6,684 nucleotides of DNA. Origin: JBEKYH01 sp049511115 (GTDB lineage: Bacteria; Planctomycetota; Phycisphaerae; Tepidisphaerales; Tepidisphaeraceae). This document shows, one piece after another, positions 1-5,812 of the stretch. The translations under genes were made by a program, and so were the position numbers. The notes below the pieces were generated by a model. The model saw only the letters and a list, made by a program, of their open reading frames with translations. It was not told where the DNA came from and ran no database searches. Every line of letters starts with the position of its first letter. Position 1 is the stretch's first letter. The DNA lies in assembly GCA_049511115.1 (NCBI GenBank), contig JBEKYH010000291.1, positions 1 through 6,684 on the forward strand, written 5' to 3'.

Positions 1-2085
1 CTGGCCGTGCATGCGCGTAATGGGAACGAACGTCCCGAATTGGTACCAGCGCGTGTTCAGTTCGTCCCATTCGGCTTTATCCGCGTCGGTCTTGGGATTC
101 GTCAGGCGCTGCGGCGGCTGGTAGCCGCCGATGTCCATCGACCAGTAGGGCATTCCTGAAATGGAGTAGCCCAGGCCGGCCATGATCTGGTTGCGCATGG
201 CCGGCCAGGTCGACGTGGAATCGCCCGACCAGACCACCGCGGAATAGCGCTGCATCCCGGGATAGCCGGACCGCGTAAGGATGAAGACGCGCTTATCCGG
301 CGACGTTTCGCGCTGCCCTTCATAGACGGCCTTGCTCTCCATGAGCGGATAGGCGTTAAGCACTTTGGCGCCGGTTCCCATGCCGTTGGGATTCATGAGT
401 GTGCGCATGGCGTCGAGCGTGGGAGTGCCGGCGATATCCGGCTCGGCCGCGTCGAGCCACCAGGCGTCGATTCCCTGGGAGAACATCTCGGTGTTCAATT
501 GCTTCCAGAAGAGTTTGGCGGCGTCGGCATTGAAAAAATCCACGAACGTCCGCGCGTCGCGACCGCCATTGACGCCAAGCAGGTAATGACCGGCCAGCAT
601 TTCCTGGTAGTTGTTATTCGGCTGCGACTTTTCGCTGATCCAGCCCCAGACGGAGATCATCAGATGGGCGTGCTGATCGTGGATCGCCTTGGCCCAGCCC
701 GCCGGGTCGGGATAGCGCGCCGGGTCAAACGCCCAGGAGCCGACGGTGTCGAGGCTCGCCCCCGGCCAGTATTGCCAATCCTGCACGATATTATCGAGGG
801 GGATTTGCAACTTGCGGAATTGCGCGACGGCATCAATGCTCTGCTGCTGGTTGGAATAGTGATCGCGCGATTGCCAATACCCAAGCGACCAATCGGGCAG
901 CATATTTGCCTTGCCGGTGATGTTTCTAAAACCAGAGATCACATGATCGAGGCTCGGCCCGTAACAGAAGTAATAGTCGATTCCGCCGCCGACTTCGGAC
1001 CAGAGTGAAGTCCCCTGCGCATCGCGATCGGCGACCGGCGGCTTCCAGGTCACGGCCAACTGATTCCCCTGCCCGTCGGCGGACCATTCGATTTTGATTG
1101 GATATTTCTGCCCCGCCTCCATGTGAATGCGGGCCATGTCAAACCAGGGAAGCCAGCTCTGGCGGAAATGATCGATGACCAGTTTGCCATCGAGCCAGAC
1201 GCGGATGGTGCCGTTGGAATAGGTCTGGAACTGATAATCGCCGGTGACGGTCGGCGCGAGTTGGCCTTCCCAGCGGGTTCCGCTTTGGGCGCCGCGCCCC
1301 CGCCCTCGTCCGCCGCCGCGACGGCCGCCGACGGCGATGACCGGCGCCGTGGTGGGGTTCTGCAATGCGGCCGCTGAATCCGTAAACGGTCCCGTGGATA
1401 GGGCGCCGGCGTTGCCGTTATCGTCGATCAGATTTTCAGCCGGGATGGGCACAAAGTTGCCGAGATCGCCGAACCGGGTGTAGGAGGGATTATCCCACAG
1501 AATGCCGTAGCCCTTGCTGGAGACAAGAAACGGCGCGACGACAGTGCCGTTGTGCTGCCAGAAATCCAGGTCCCAGTTTTTGATGTCGGTGAAGCCCAAT
1601 TGCATTTCGCCCATGCCGTAGAGGGATTCATTCGGATCGGATTGCCATTGCTGACGAATGTGAAAAGTGTTTTCGCCCTGAACTTGGGCCGGATCGATCG
1701 TGCGACCCTTGGGTTTCTCGGCCAGGATTAGATTTCCCGCGGCGTCGAGAAATGAAATCGAGGCGGTATTCAGGTCTATCTTGGCCTTGAGATGGTCCGT
1801 GGAAAGAGTCAGCGCAGCGCCGTCCGATGTGCTATCCCACTTCGCCGGCGGCGAGGTGGGCGGCAAAGCTGAAAGGCTTTGGTGGTCGAAGAACCCTTTG
1901 TCCGCGGCGAACTGAACGTGCAGCACATCGGGCGTGCGAACGGTCACATTCAGGAAGCCGTCTGGGACCGACACAATGACGCCATCGGCGGTCTTTTCAA
2001 CGGCCGGTGTCTGCGCTTGAACAAATCGCGAGCAGATAAAAAGGACAACAACCGCGCACCACGCCACGATGTTCGTTTGCTTCAT
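1..2085 (-). CDS. Secreted GH31 glycosidase, alpha-xylosidase-like, with PA14 insert (3' end outside window)
   Basis: Retaining alpha-glycosidase of family GH31, probably exported and acting on oligosaccharides. The frame is open for 695 codons to the window edge. Residues 1-24 form a signal peptide (hydrophobic core AVVVLFI, probable cut VQA|Q). The GH31 N-terminal beta-sandwich follows (YGMGE, residues 161-165), interrupted by a PA14-like insert at about 225-350, then the catalytic barrel from about 380. The motif WWLDAAEPD supplies the expected nucleophile Asp545. WSGD supplies the expected acid/base Asp622. SGMPYWSMDIGG and the late RWYQFG...R.HG segment are also typical of GH31. The PA14 insertion resembles the xyloglucan alpha-xylosidase Xyl31A of Cellvibrio, so alpha-xylosidase is the best guess; alpha-glucosidase cannot be excluded. 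The start at 2085 is favoured by a GGAG 9 nt upstream; an in-frame ATG at 2103 lacks one. It lies 59 bp behind the GH2 gene, probably in one operon. The PA14 module contains an unusual Arg-Gly-rich run. The missing end should hold the C-terminal beta domains. Confidence 0.93.
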   Translation of the reverse strand, partial: MKQTNIVAWCAVVVLFICSRFVQAQTPAVEKTADGVIVSVPDGFLNVTVRTPDVLHVQFAADKGFFDHQSLSALPPTSPPAKWDSTSDGAALTLSTDHLKAKIDLNTASISFLDAAGNLILAEKPKGRTIDPAQVQGENTFHIRQQWQSDPNESLYGMGEMQLGFTDIKNWDLDFWQHNGTVVAPFLVSSKGYGILWDNPSYTRFGDLGNFVPIPAENLIDDNGNAGALSTGPFTDSAAALQNPTTAPVIAVGGRRGGGRGRGRGAQSGTRWEGQLAPTVTGDYQFQTYSNGTIRVWLDGKLVIDHFRQSWLPWFDMARIHMEAGQKYPIKIEWSADGQGNQLAVTWKPPVADRDAQGTSLWSEVGGGIDYYFCYGPSLDHVISGFRNITGKANMLPDWSLGYWQSRDHYSNQQQSIDAVAQFRKLQIPLDNIVQDWQYWPGASLDTVGSWAFDPARYPDPAGWAKAIHDQHAHLMISVWGWISEKSQPNNNYQEMLAGHYLLGVNGGRDARTFVDFFNADAAKLFWKQLNTEMFSQGIDAWWLDAAEPDIAGTPTLDAMRTLMNPNGMGTGAKVLNAYPLMESKAVYEGQRETSPDKRVFILTRSGYPGMQRYSAVVWSGDSTSTWPAMRNQIMAGLGYSISGMPYWSMDIGGYQPPQRLTNPKTDADKAEWDELNTRWYQFGTFVPITRMHGQ
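1036..1413 (-). other. PA14-like domain inserted in the GH31 N-terminal region
   Basis: Codons of about residues 225-350 of the GH31 protein. The segment TRWEGQL...TGDYQFQTYSNGTIRVWLDGKLVID, followed by a strand reading IKIEWSADGQGNQLAVTW, has the PA14 pattern: a strand ending in WEG, G.Y.F...S, a [VL]W.DGK.VID core and a closing I.IEW strand. In Cellvibrio Xyl31A a PA14 domain at the equivalent place extends the active-site cleft and favours longer xyloglucan oligosaccharides (family knowledge). Here the N-terminal portion of the PA14 fold looks shortened and partly replaced by an Arg-Gly-rich run, so the fold may be atypical. Confidence 0.75.
1291..1329 (-). repeat. Arg-Gly-rich low-complexity segment in the GH31 protein
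   Basis: Codons 253-265 encode GGRRGGGRGRGRG, a glycine/arginine-only run between the N-terminal sandwich and the recognisable PA14 strands. The DNA is a run of GGN and CGN codons with mixed third positions, so it is not a simple perfect tandem repeat. The role is unknown: a flexible, positively charged linker or loop is the simplest reading. A similar run occurs in the divergent cytochrome gene at the other end of the window. Confidence 0.85.
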
Positions 2086-2094
2086 GCAATCATT

Positions 2095-2098
2095 CTCC
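2095..2098 (-). promoter_or_regulatory. Ribosome binding site of the GH31 gene
   Basis: GGAG on the minus strand, with 9 nt between it and the ATG at 2085. It decides the start in favour of 2085 over the in-frame ATG at 2103, which has no purine-rich motif in front. The rest of the 59-bp gap (2086-2144) shows no convincing terminator or promoter, consistent with co-transcription with the GH2 gene upstream. Confidence 0.6.
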
Positions 2099-2144
2099 GT
2101 CATTCAATCGAAGTGGCAATATGCCGCACTGACGCGCCCCTCGC

Positions 2145-4688
2145 TTATTTCGCCAAACCGGGCAAGGTTGGCTCAGTCCAGAGAGTGAGGCCATCCTTAA
2201 TCGGCACGGCCTGTGATTCGATGGTCACGGTTGCCGATTGCAAGCCGGGGCGGCTCGCGGTGACGGTGATCGTGCCGGGATTTTCTGTCGAGCGGACGGC
2301 GACGCGGTTGATGCCGCATTCGGTGTTGAGGTACAGATTGTTGGTGGAGTTGATCTTGCCGCTGTTGTAGCCGCCGCGCCAGATGGCCGGCCCGTCGCAG
2401 GTGAAATCGACGCGGGCATCGTCGGTCGGGCAGCGCTCGCCGTTGGCGTCCACGACTTCAAAGTCGATCAGGGCGGCGTCTTCGCCGTCGGCGTGCAGGC
2501 CGTCGGGGGAAGTATGGAGAGTCAGTTTGATGGCGGCGGGATCGCCGGCGGTTTTCAAGTCATGTTCGGCGACGATCTGGCCGTCTTTGTATCCAACGGC
2601 TTTAATCGTGCCCGGCTCAAATTTGATTTTCGGAAATGCATAGATGTAGCCGCTGTCCGGCTGAGTGACTTTGCCGTGGGAAACGCCGTTCACAAAGAAT
2701 TCGACGCTGTCCACGTTGTTGGCGATGACGTACATCGTCTTGGTCGTGTTGGCCGGATAAGTCCAGTGGCCGATGATGTGGATATCCGGCTTTTCGTTCT
2801 GCATGACGCGCTCGGCAAAGTAGATTTCCTTCGGCAGGCGCATGGCGTCCACCTTGCCGCTGACGCGGCAGACCTCGCTGGAATCCTGCCGGCCGTCGGC
2901 GTCGGAATCGTTAAAATAGATCGAGGCGTAGGCCGAAAATTTCGCGTGCGCAGGATCGGTGTTGGAAATGCGGTTGCTCCAGAAATTCCAATAGCGCCTG
3001 ACCTGCGCCAGGGCAAAGGTCTCGGAGTTATAGTTCCACGTGTCGGTGGGTCCCTTCTTGAAGCCGAAATAGGGAGGCGAAAAATCGTCCCAGAAGCGGC
3101 GGGCGCCTTCGTCGCGGAAATCTTCGGTTTCAATGAGGGGCGCCTTATCGCGGTCCTGAACGCTGTAAGGGCCGCCGAGCATCGTGCCGTAATATTCCGT
3201 TGAGGCGACCGCCTGCGGGTCTCGAATCGAGCGGCACCCCATTATCCGCCCGCCGTTGGGATCCCATTGCTTGCGAAGGTCCAGCATCTGCTGCATCTGC
3301 GTGCCAGTCACGCCGGTATTCCCCGCCTCCCAGAAGAGGATGCTGGGGTTATTGCGGAAGTAAATGATCGTGTCGCGCATGACTTCGACGCGCTGATCCC
3401 ACTGGCGGCCCTGCGCGTCTTCTTCCTTGTCGCCGGCGGGCGCGATTTCGACGATGCCGAATCGGTCATAGGATTCGACATCCACCTTCTGCGGCGCCAC
3501 GTGCATCCAGCGCTGGTAATTGCCGTTGCAATCGCGCAGCAACTGGGCGCTGAAGGCATGCATCCAGTCGGGGTATCCCGCGCCGATGCCGGCCCATTCA
3601 TCGCTGGAGCGCTGGGCGAATCCTTTCAGGTAGACAAACTTATCGTTGATGTAGACGCCGCCGGTGCCGGCCCCGCCTTTGAATTGGGTCTTGCGGAATC
3701 CGGTGGTGGTTTTCACCACATCGACGACTTTGCCGTTGACGCTCAGAATGGTGTACACATCATACAGATAGGGGTCGTCGGGGCTCCAGAACCGGGCGTT
3801 GGCCAGGGAGCCGGTGGCGGTCAGGACAGCCTTTTCACCGGACAAAATATCAGCGCCCGTGCCCTTGAACGTGGCGCGAAGCACACCGTCCTTGTCAACG
3901 ACATCGCAGGAGAGGGTGACGTTGGCCCGCGGCGAGGTTCGGTCAGCCGTGGCATTGTGCACCTCCGATTCGACGGTGACATCACAGGTGTTGGCCGCGA
4001 TGTTGTAATCGCTGCCATAGATATAGGTGCCGCTGGTCCCAAGGCCGTAATAGAGCGGCAGAGTCTGGTAGATCCGCCCGGTGACGTGCAGCCACACGCG
4101 GCGGTTAATCCCGCCGTGGTCGGGGTTGAAATCGTTGGCGTTCCACCGGTAGGTCGTGTCGGTGGCCCGTTCCTTGTAGCTGGTGCGGTTGTCCAGATTT
4201 ACCGCCAGCACATTGTCGTGATCGCCAAACAGCACGCCGGAGGTGATGTCCACGCCATAGCCGGTTACGCCATTCTCGTATAATCCGAAATGCTTGCCAT
4301 TGAGAAATATATCGCCGGCCTGCCGCATGCCTTCAAATTCAATGAAGACTTTCGATCCGGCCGCCTCCGCGGGCAGTTTGAAATGCTTTCGGTACCAAAC
4401 CAATCCCTTGTAGGTGCCGCGATCGCCGCCGCTGTGGTCGATGATGACGCGGAACGAATCGACATCGTTAAATGAATGCGGCGTGCTGACGGTCTGCCAT
4501 TTGGAGTCGTCGAAGCCAACGACTTCAGCGCCGGGAACATCCGAGCGGATGAATTTCCAGTCGGTATTGAAATTGTATTTCACGCGCGGCGATTGCGGGG
4601 GCGCATAAAGCTGTTGCCCGCGGACGGGAATCGCCGTGGTCAGGAGGAAAAGGATTATCAGAGAAAGTGCCGTTGAAAGCCGGTTCAT
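2145..4688 (-). CDS. Secreted GH2-family protein, beta-galactosidase-like, with atypical acid/base site
   Basis: Complete 847-aa exported protein of glycoside hydrolase family 2. Residues 1-24 are a signal peptide (ALSLIILFLLTTA core, cut near VRG|QQ). Then come the sugar-binding jelly roll (about 36-200, with the GH2 signature NPDHGGINRRVW), an Ig-like sandwich (about 215-330), a TIM barrel from about 333 to 630 starting at GFRKTQF, a DUF4982-like domain (about 645-712) and a C-terminal Ig-like domain (about 716-830). The conserved N..R..H is NYQRWMH (His396). Aligning PLIETED with PLILCEY of E. coli LacZ makes Glu522 the nucleophile. However, the acid/base motif, normally GNE, reads WEAGNTG: Thr458 stands where Glu is expected, with Glu454 four residues earlier. 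Activity may therefore be altered, use another residue, or be lost. Start: an ATG at 4757 would add 23 residues before the signal peptide; the ATG at 4688 follows GGAAG and opens directly with it. The gene lies between the AraC regulator (158 bp upstream) and GH31 (59 bp downstream). The substrate is unknown; beta-galactoside is the default guess. Confidence 0.9.
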   Translation of the reverse strand: MNRLSTALSLIILFLLTTAIPVRGQQLYAPPQSPRVKYNFNTDWKFIRSDVPGAEVVGFDDSKWQTVSTPHSFNDVDSFRVIIDHSGGDRGTYKGLVWYRKHFKLPAEAAGSKVFIEFEGMRQAGDIFLNGKHFGLYENGVTGYGVDITSGVLFGDHDNVLAVNLDNRTSYKERATDTTYRWNANDFNPDHGGINRRVWLHVTGRIYQTLPLYYGLGTSGTYIYGSDYNIAANTCDVTVESEVHNATADRTSPRANVTLSCDVVDKDGVLRATFKGTGADILSGEKAVLTATGSLANARFWSPDDPYLYDVYTILSVNGKVVDVVKTTTGFRKTQFKGGAGTGGVYINDKFVYLKGFAQRSSDEWAGIGAGYPDWMHAFSAQLLRDCNGNYQRWMHVAPQKVDVESYDRFGIVEIAPAGDKEEDAQGRQWDQRVEVMRDTIIYFRNNPSILFWEAGNTGVTGTQMQQMLDLRKQWDPNGGRIMGCRSIRDPQAVASTEYYGTMLGGPYSVQDRDKAPLIETEDFRDEGARRFWDDFSPPYFGFKKGPTDTWNYNSETFALAQVRRYWNFWSNRISNTDPAHAKFSAYASIYFNDSDADGRQDSSEVCRVSGKVDAMRLPKEIYFAERVMQNEKPDIHIIGHWTYPANTTKTMYVIANNVDSVEFFVNGVSHGKVTQPDSGYIYAFPKIKFEPGTIKAVGYKDGQIVAEHDLKTAGDPAAIKLTLHTSPDGLHADGEDAALIDFEVVDANGERCPTDDARVDFTCDGPAIWRGGYNSGKINSTNNLYLNTECGINRVAVRSTENPGTITVTASRPGLQSATVTIESQAVPIKDGLTLWTEPTLPGLAK

Positions 4689-4694
4689 AAATGT

Positions 4695-4699
4695 CTTCC
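4695..4699 (-). promoter_or_regulatory. Probable ribosome binding site of the GH2 gene
   Basis: GGAAG on the minus strand, 6 nt before the ATG at 4688. It is a moderate Shine-Dalgarno match, and it supports the start that places the signal peptide at the N-terminus rather than the longer frame opening at 4757. Confidence 0.45.
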
Positions 4700-4797
4700 G
4701 ATAAAAATGTGAACAAACCAAACCGATCCAGCCGCCGCTCGTCGATGAACACCGCATGCCGCAGGGATGTGGGTCGTCAGTGAGAGATACAGGAGAT

Positions 4798-4814
4798 CGT
4801 CACAACCGTTGACG
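4798..4814. promoter_or_regulatory. Inverted repeat in the AraC-GH2 gap, possible operator or hairpin
   Basis: CGTCA, 7 nt, TGACG is a perfect 5-bp inverted repeat, overlapping a smaller CAAC-C-GTTG palindrome. It sits 33 bp beyond the regulator's stop codon and about 110 bp before the GH2 start. No T-run follows on either strand, so an intrinsic terminator is unlikely; a protein-binding site is possible. Elsewhere in this 158-bp gap there is a CCGCA-TG-CCGCA direct repeat (4752-4763) and one TGAGA pentamer (4781-4785). I find no convincing promoter for GH2 here. Confidence 0.25.
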
Positions 4815-4846
4815 CTTGCCTCCCCCGCTGCCCATTGAATAACCGA

Positions 4847-5647
4847 CTATTTTGAATGACCGCTTTGCAACAACCGGATGGCCCGGGGAGATTGCCCCTT
4901 CATCTTCCGCACGAACTTATTGAATTGCTGAAGATCAACCAGCCCGATTTGGCGGGCAATGGATTTCATCGGCAGCGTGGTATGGATGAGCAGATGCTCG
5001 GCCTGTTCCGCCCGGCGCTTTTGAACGTAGGCAAGGGGAGTCATTTTCAAGTGCTTGCGAAACAGTCGCACCAGATGGGTGGGAGAAATATCCAATTCAT
5101 CGGCGACCTGGCTCAACCTCAGGGGCTCGCTCAGGCGCCGTTCGATCCATTCCACACCCCGGTCGACGAGAATATGCCCGGATGTGCGAACCTCCTGGTC
5201 GTGCGAGAATGAACTGAGCTGCCACAGCAAATCCCAGACTCGCGCCTGACTCCGGCTGGGCTGAGAACGAAGCCATGCGGCAGCCTCCCGGAACTTGGCG
5301 TCGAATGCCTCGAAACCGTCGCCCAGATCGATCAGGGCCGGCAACAGGATTTCTTCGCCGTCGCGCTGGCGCGGCAGGTCAAAATGGGCATACGTGTGGC
5401 GGGATGGACCCCGATAACGGAATTCCTGCTCGCAAGATGGAGGAAAAATGCTGACCAGCCCGGGGCGAATTTCAAACCACGCATCGTCGATGCGCAGGTC
5501 GGCGTAATAGCGGTAGGCGTGCAAACACCAGAATCCCAGGTTTTTCCATGATTCCACACGAATTGCCCCATGCACCGGCGTGGCCATTTGCCGCAGCACC
5601 GGCGGGTTTCGCAAAGGGACTGACCAGAAGGGTATCGGAGAGGTCAT
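4847..5647 (-). CDS. AraC-family transcriptional regulator
   Basis: Complete 266-aa cytoplasmic DNA-binding regulator. The N-terminal part (about 25-110) has the cupin-like pattern of the AraC sugar-binding domain, with WFEIRPG...IFPP and a later YAHFDLP strand. The C-terminal part (about 161-262) is an AraC/XylS DNA-binding domain with two helix-turn-helix units. The first contains LSQVADELDISPTHLVRLFRKH, with the usual P..Y....R...A..LL linker helix after it. The second contains IARQIGLVDLQQFNKFVRK followed by G.SP...R; Leu replaces the usual Phe of the IA..VGF motif. It stands first in the minus-strand series, ahead of GH2 and GH31, and diverges from the cytochrome gene, so it probably responds to a sugar released from the target glycan and controls one or both directions. 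The start at 5647 has no Shine-Dalgarno, but a well-placed promoter ends just before it. Met21 (5587) is an alternative start, also without a ribosome site. The effector is unknown. Confidence 0.93.
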   Translation of the reverse strand: MTSPIPFWSVPLRNPPVLRQMATPVHGAIRVESWKNLGFWCLHAYRYYADLRIDDAWFEIRPGLVSIFPPSCEQEFRYRGPSRHTYAHFDLPRQRDGEEILLPALIDLGDGFEAFDAKFREAAAWLRSQPSRSQARVWDLLWQLSSFSHDQEVRTSGHILVDRGVEWIERRLSEPLRLSQVADELDISPTHLVRLFRKHLKMTPLAYVQKRRAEQAEHLLIHTTLPMKSIARQIGLVDLQQFNKFVRKMKGQSPRAIRLLQSGHSK

Positions 5648-5653
5648 GTGCAG

Positions 5654-5682
5654 ATTAGACCACTAAAGTCTGAAAATGACAA
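5654..5682 (-). promoter_or_regulatory. Sigma-70-type promoter of the AraC-family gene, placed for a leaderless transcript
   Basis: On the minus strand TTGTCA (5677-5682) and TCTAAT (5654-5659) are separated by exactly 17 nt; each hexamer matches the sigma-70 consensus at 5 of 6 positions. Six bases (CTGCAC) separate the -10 box from the ATG at 5647, so position +1 would fall on the A of the start codon. The absence of a Shine-Dalgarno motif agrees with leaderless initiation. The promoter match is seen in the sequence; the transcript start is inferred. Confidence 0.6.
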
Positions 5683-5685
5683 CTT

Positions 5686-5768
5686 TCTCATCAATCCAAA
5701 GGAAGTAAAAATGAGGTACTGAGAATACGTCTCAAATCGAGATCATACAATGCTGTTGATGCATCTCA
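5686..5768. promoter_or_regulatory. Cluster of TGAGA/TCTCA pentamers in the divergent intergenic region
   Basis: TCTCA occurs at 5686-5690, 5730-5734 and 5764-5768, and TGAGA at 5720-5724. The second and fourth of these form a perfect inverted repeat, TGAGA-ATACG-TCTCA (5720-5734). A palindrome GATGCATC (5758-5765) overlaps the last site. The cluster lies upstream of both the AraC-family gene and the divergent cytochrome gene, where an operator would be expected. One more TGAGA lies upstream of GH2 (4781-4785). Which protein binds, if any, is unknown; the AraC-family product is the obvious candidate. A weak -10-like TACAAT on the plus strand (5746-5751) has no good -35 partner. Confidence 0.35.
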
Positions 5769-5812
5769 CGTCAGTGGGCCCTGATGCAGCAGTTCAACGG
5801 AGACGCGGATGA
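5750..5812 (+). CDS. Possible 20-codon leader ORF overlapping the cytochrome gene start
   Basis: A short frame, ATG at 5750 to TGA at 5810-5812, encodes a peptide beginning MLLMHLTSV and ending QRRRG. Its stop overlaps the start of the next gene as ATGA (5809-5812), the arrangement seen in translational coupling. Only a weak GAGA precedes it (5739-5742), and the possible -10 box TACAAT overlaps its start, so it may not be transcribed. A chance ORF of this size is quite likely, and I give it low weight. Confidence 0.15.
   Translation: MLLMHLTSVGPDAAVQRRRG
5799..5802 (+). promoter_or_regulatory. Ribosome binding site of the cytochrome/DUF1587 gene
   Basis: GGAG lies 6 nt before the ATG at 5809. 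The ATG opens directly with a basic n-region (MRRQR) and a hydrophobic signal-peptide core, so ribosome site and protein agree on this start. Confidence 0.65.

Noticed and set aside
499..1008. Plus-strand 169-codon open frame
   Set aside because: It is antisense to the GH31 catalytic region, in register with its codons, and has no family features.
2086..2103. In-frame ATG at 2103 as the GH31 start
   Set aside because: It has no Shine-Dalgarno in front. The GGAG at 2095-2098 is correctly spaced for 2085 and would lie inside the coding region of the longer form.
2104..2140. Small hairpin in the GH2-GH31 gap
   Set aside because: The GGC/GCC arms around ATATT are only 3 bp, and there is no T-run. 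It is not distinguishable from chance.
2238..4283. Two long plus-strand open frames (2238-3203 and 3267-4283) opposite the GH2 gene
   Set aside because: They lie wholly antisense to a clear GH2 coding sequence. Their products show no recognisable domain and look like the low-complexity A/G/V/D-rich shadows typical of GC-rich genes.
4689..4757. Upstream start of the GH2 gene at 4757
   Set aside because: It would place 23 polar residues ahead of a clear signal peptide. The ATG at 4688 has a ribosome site and opens with the signal peptide.
4798..4814. Intrinsic terminator after the AraC-family gene
   Set aside because: The stem is only 5 bp and no T-run follows on the minus strand, so it is listed only as a possible operator.
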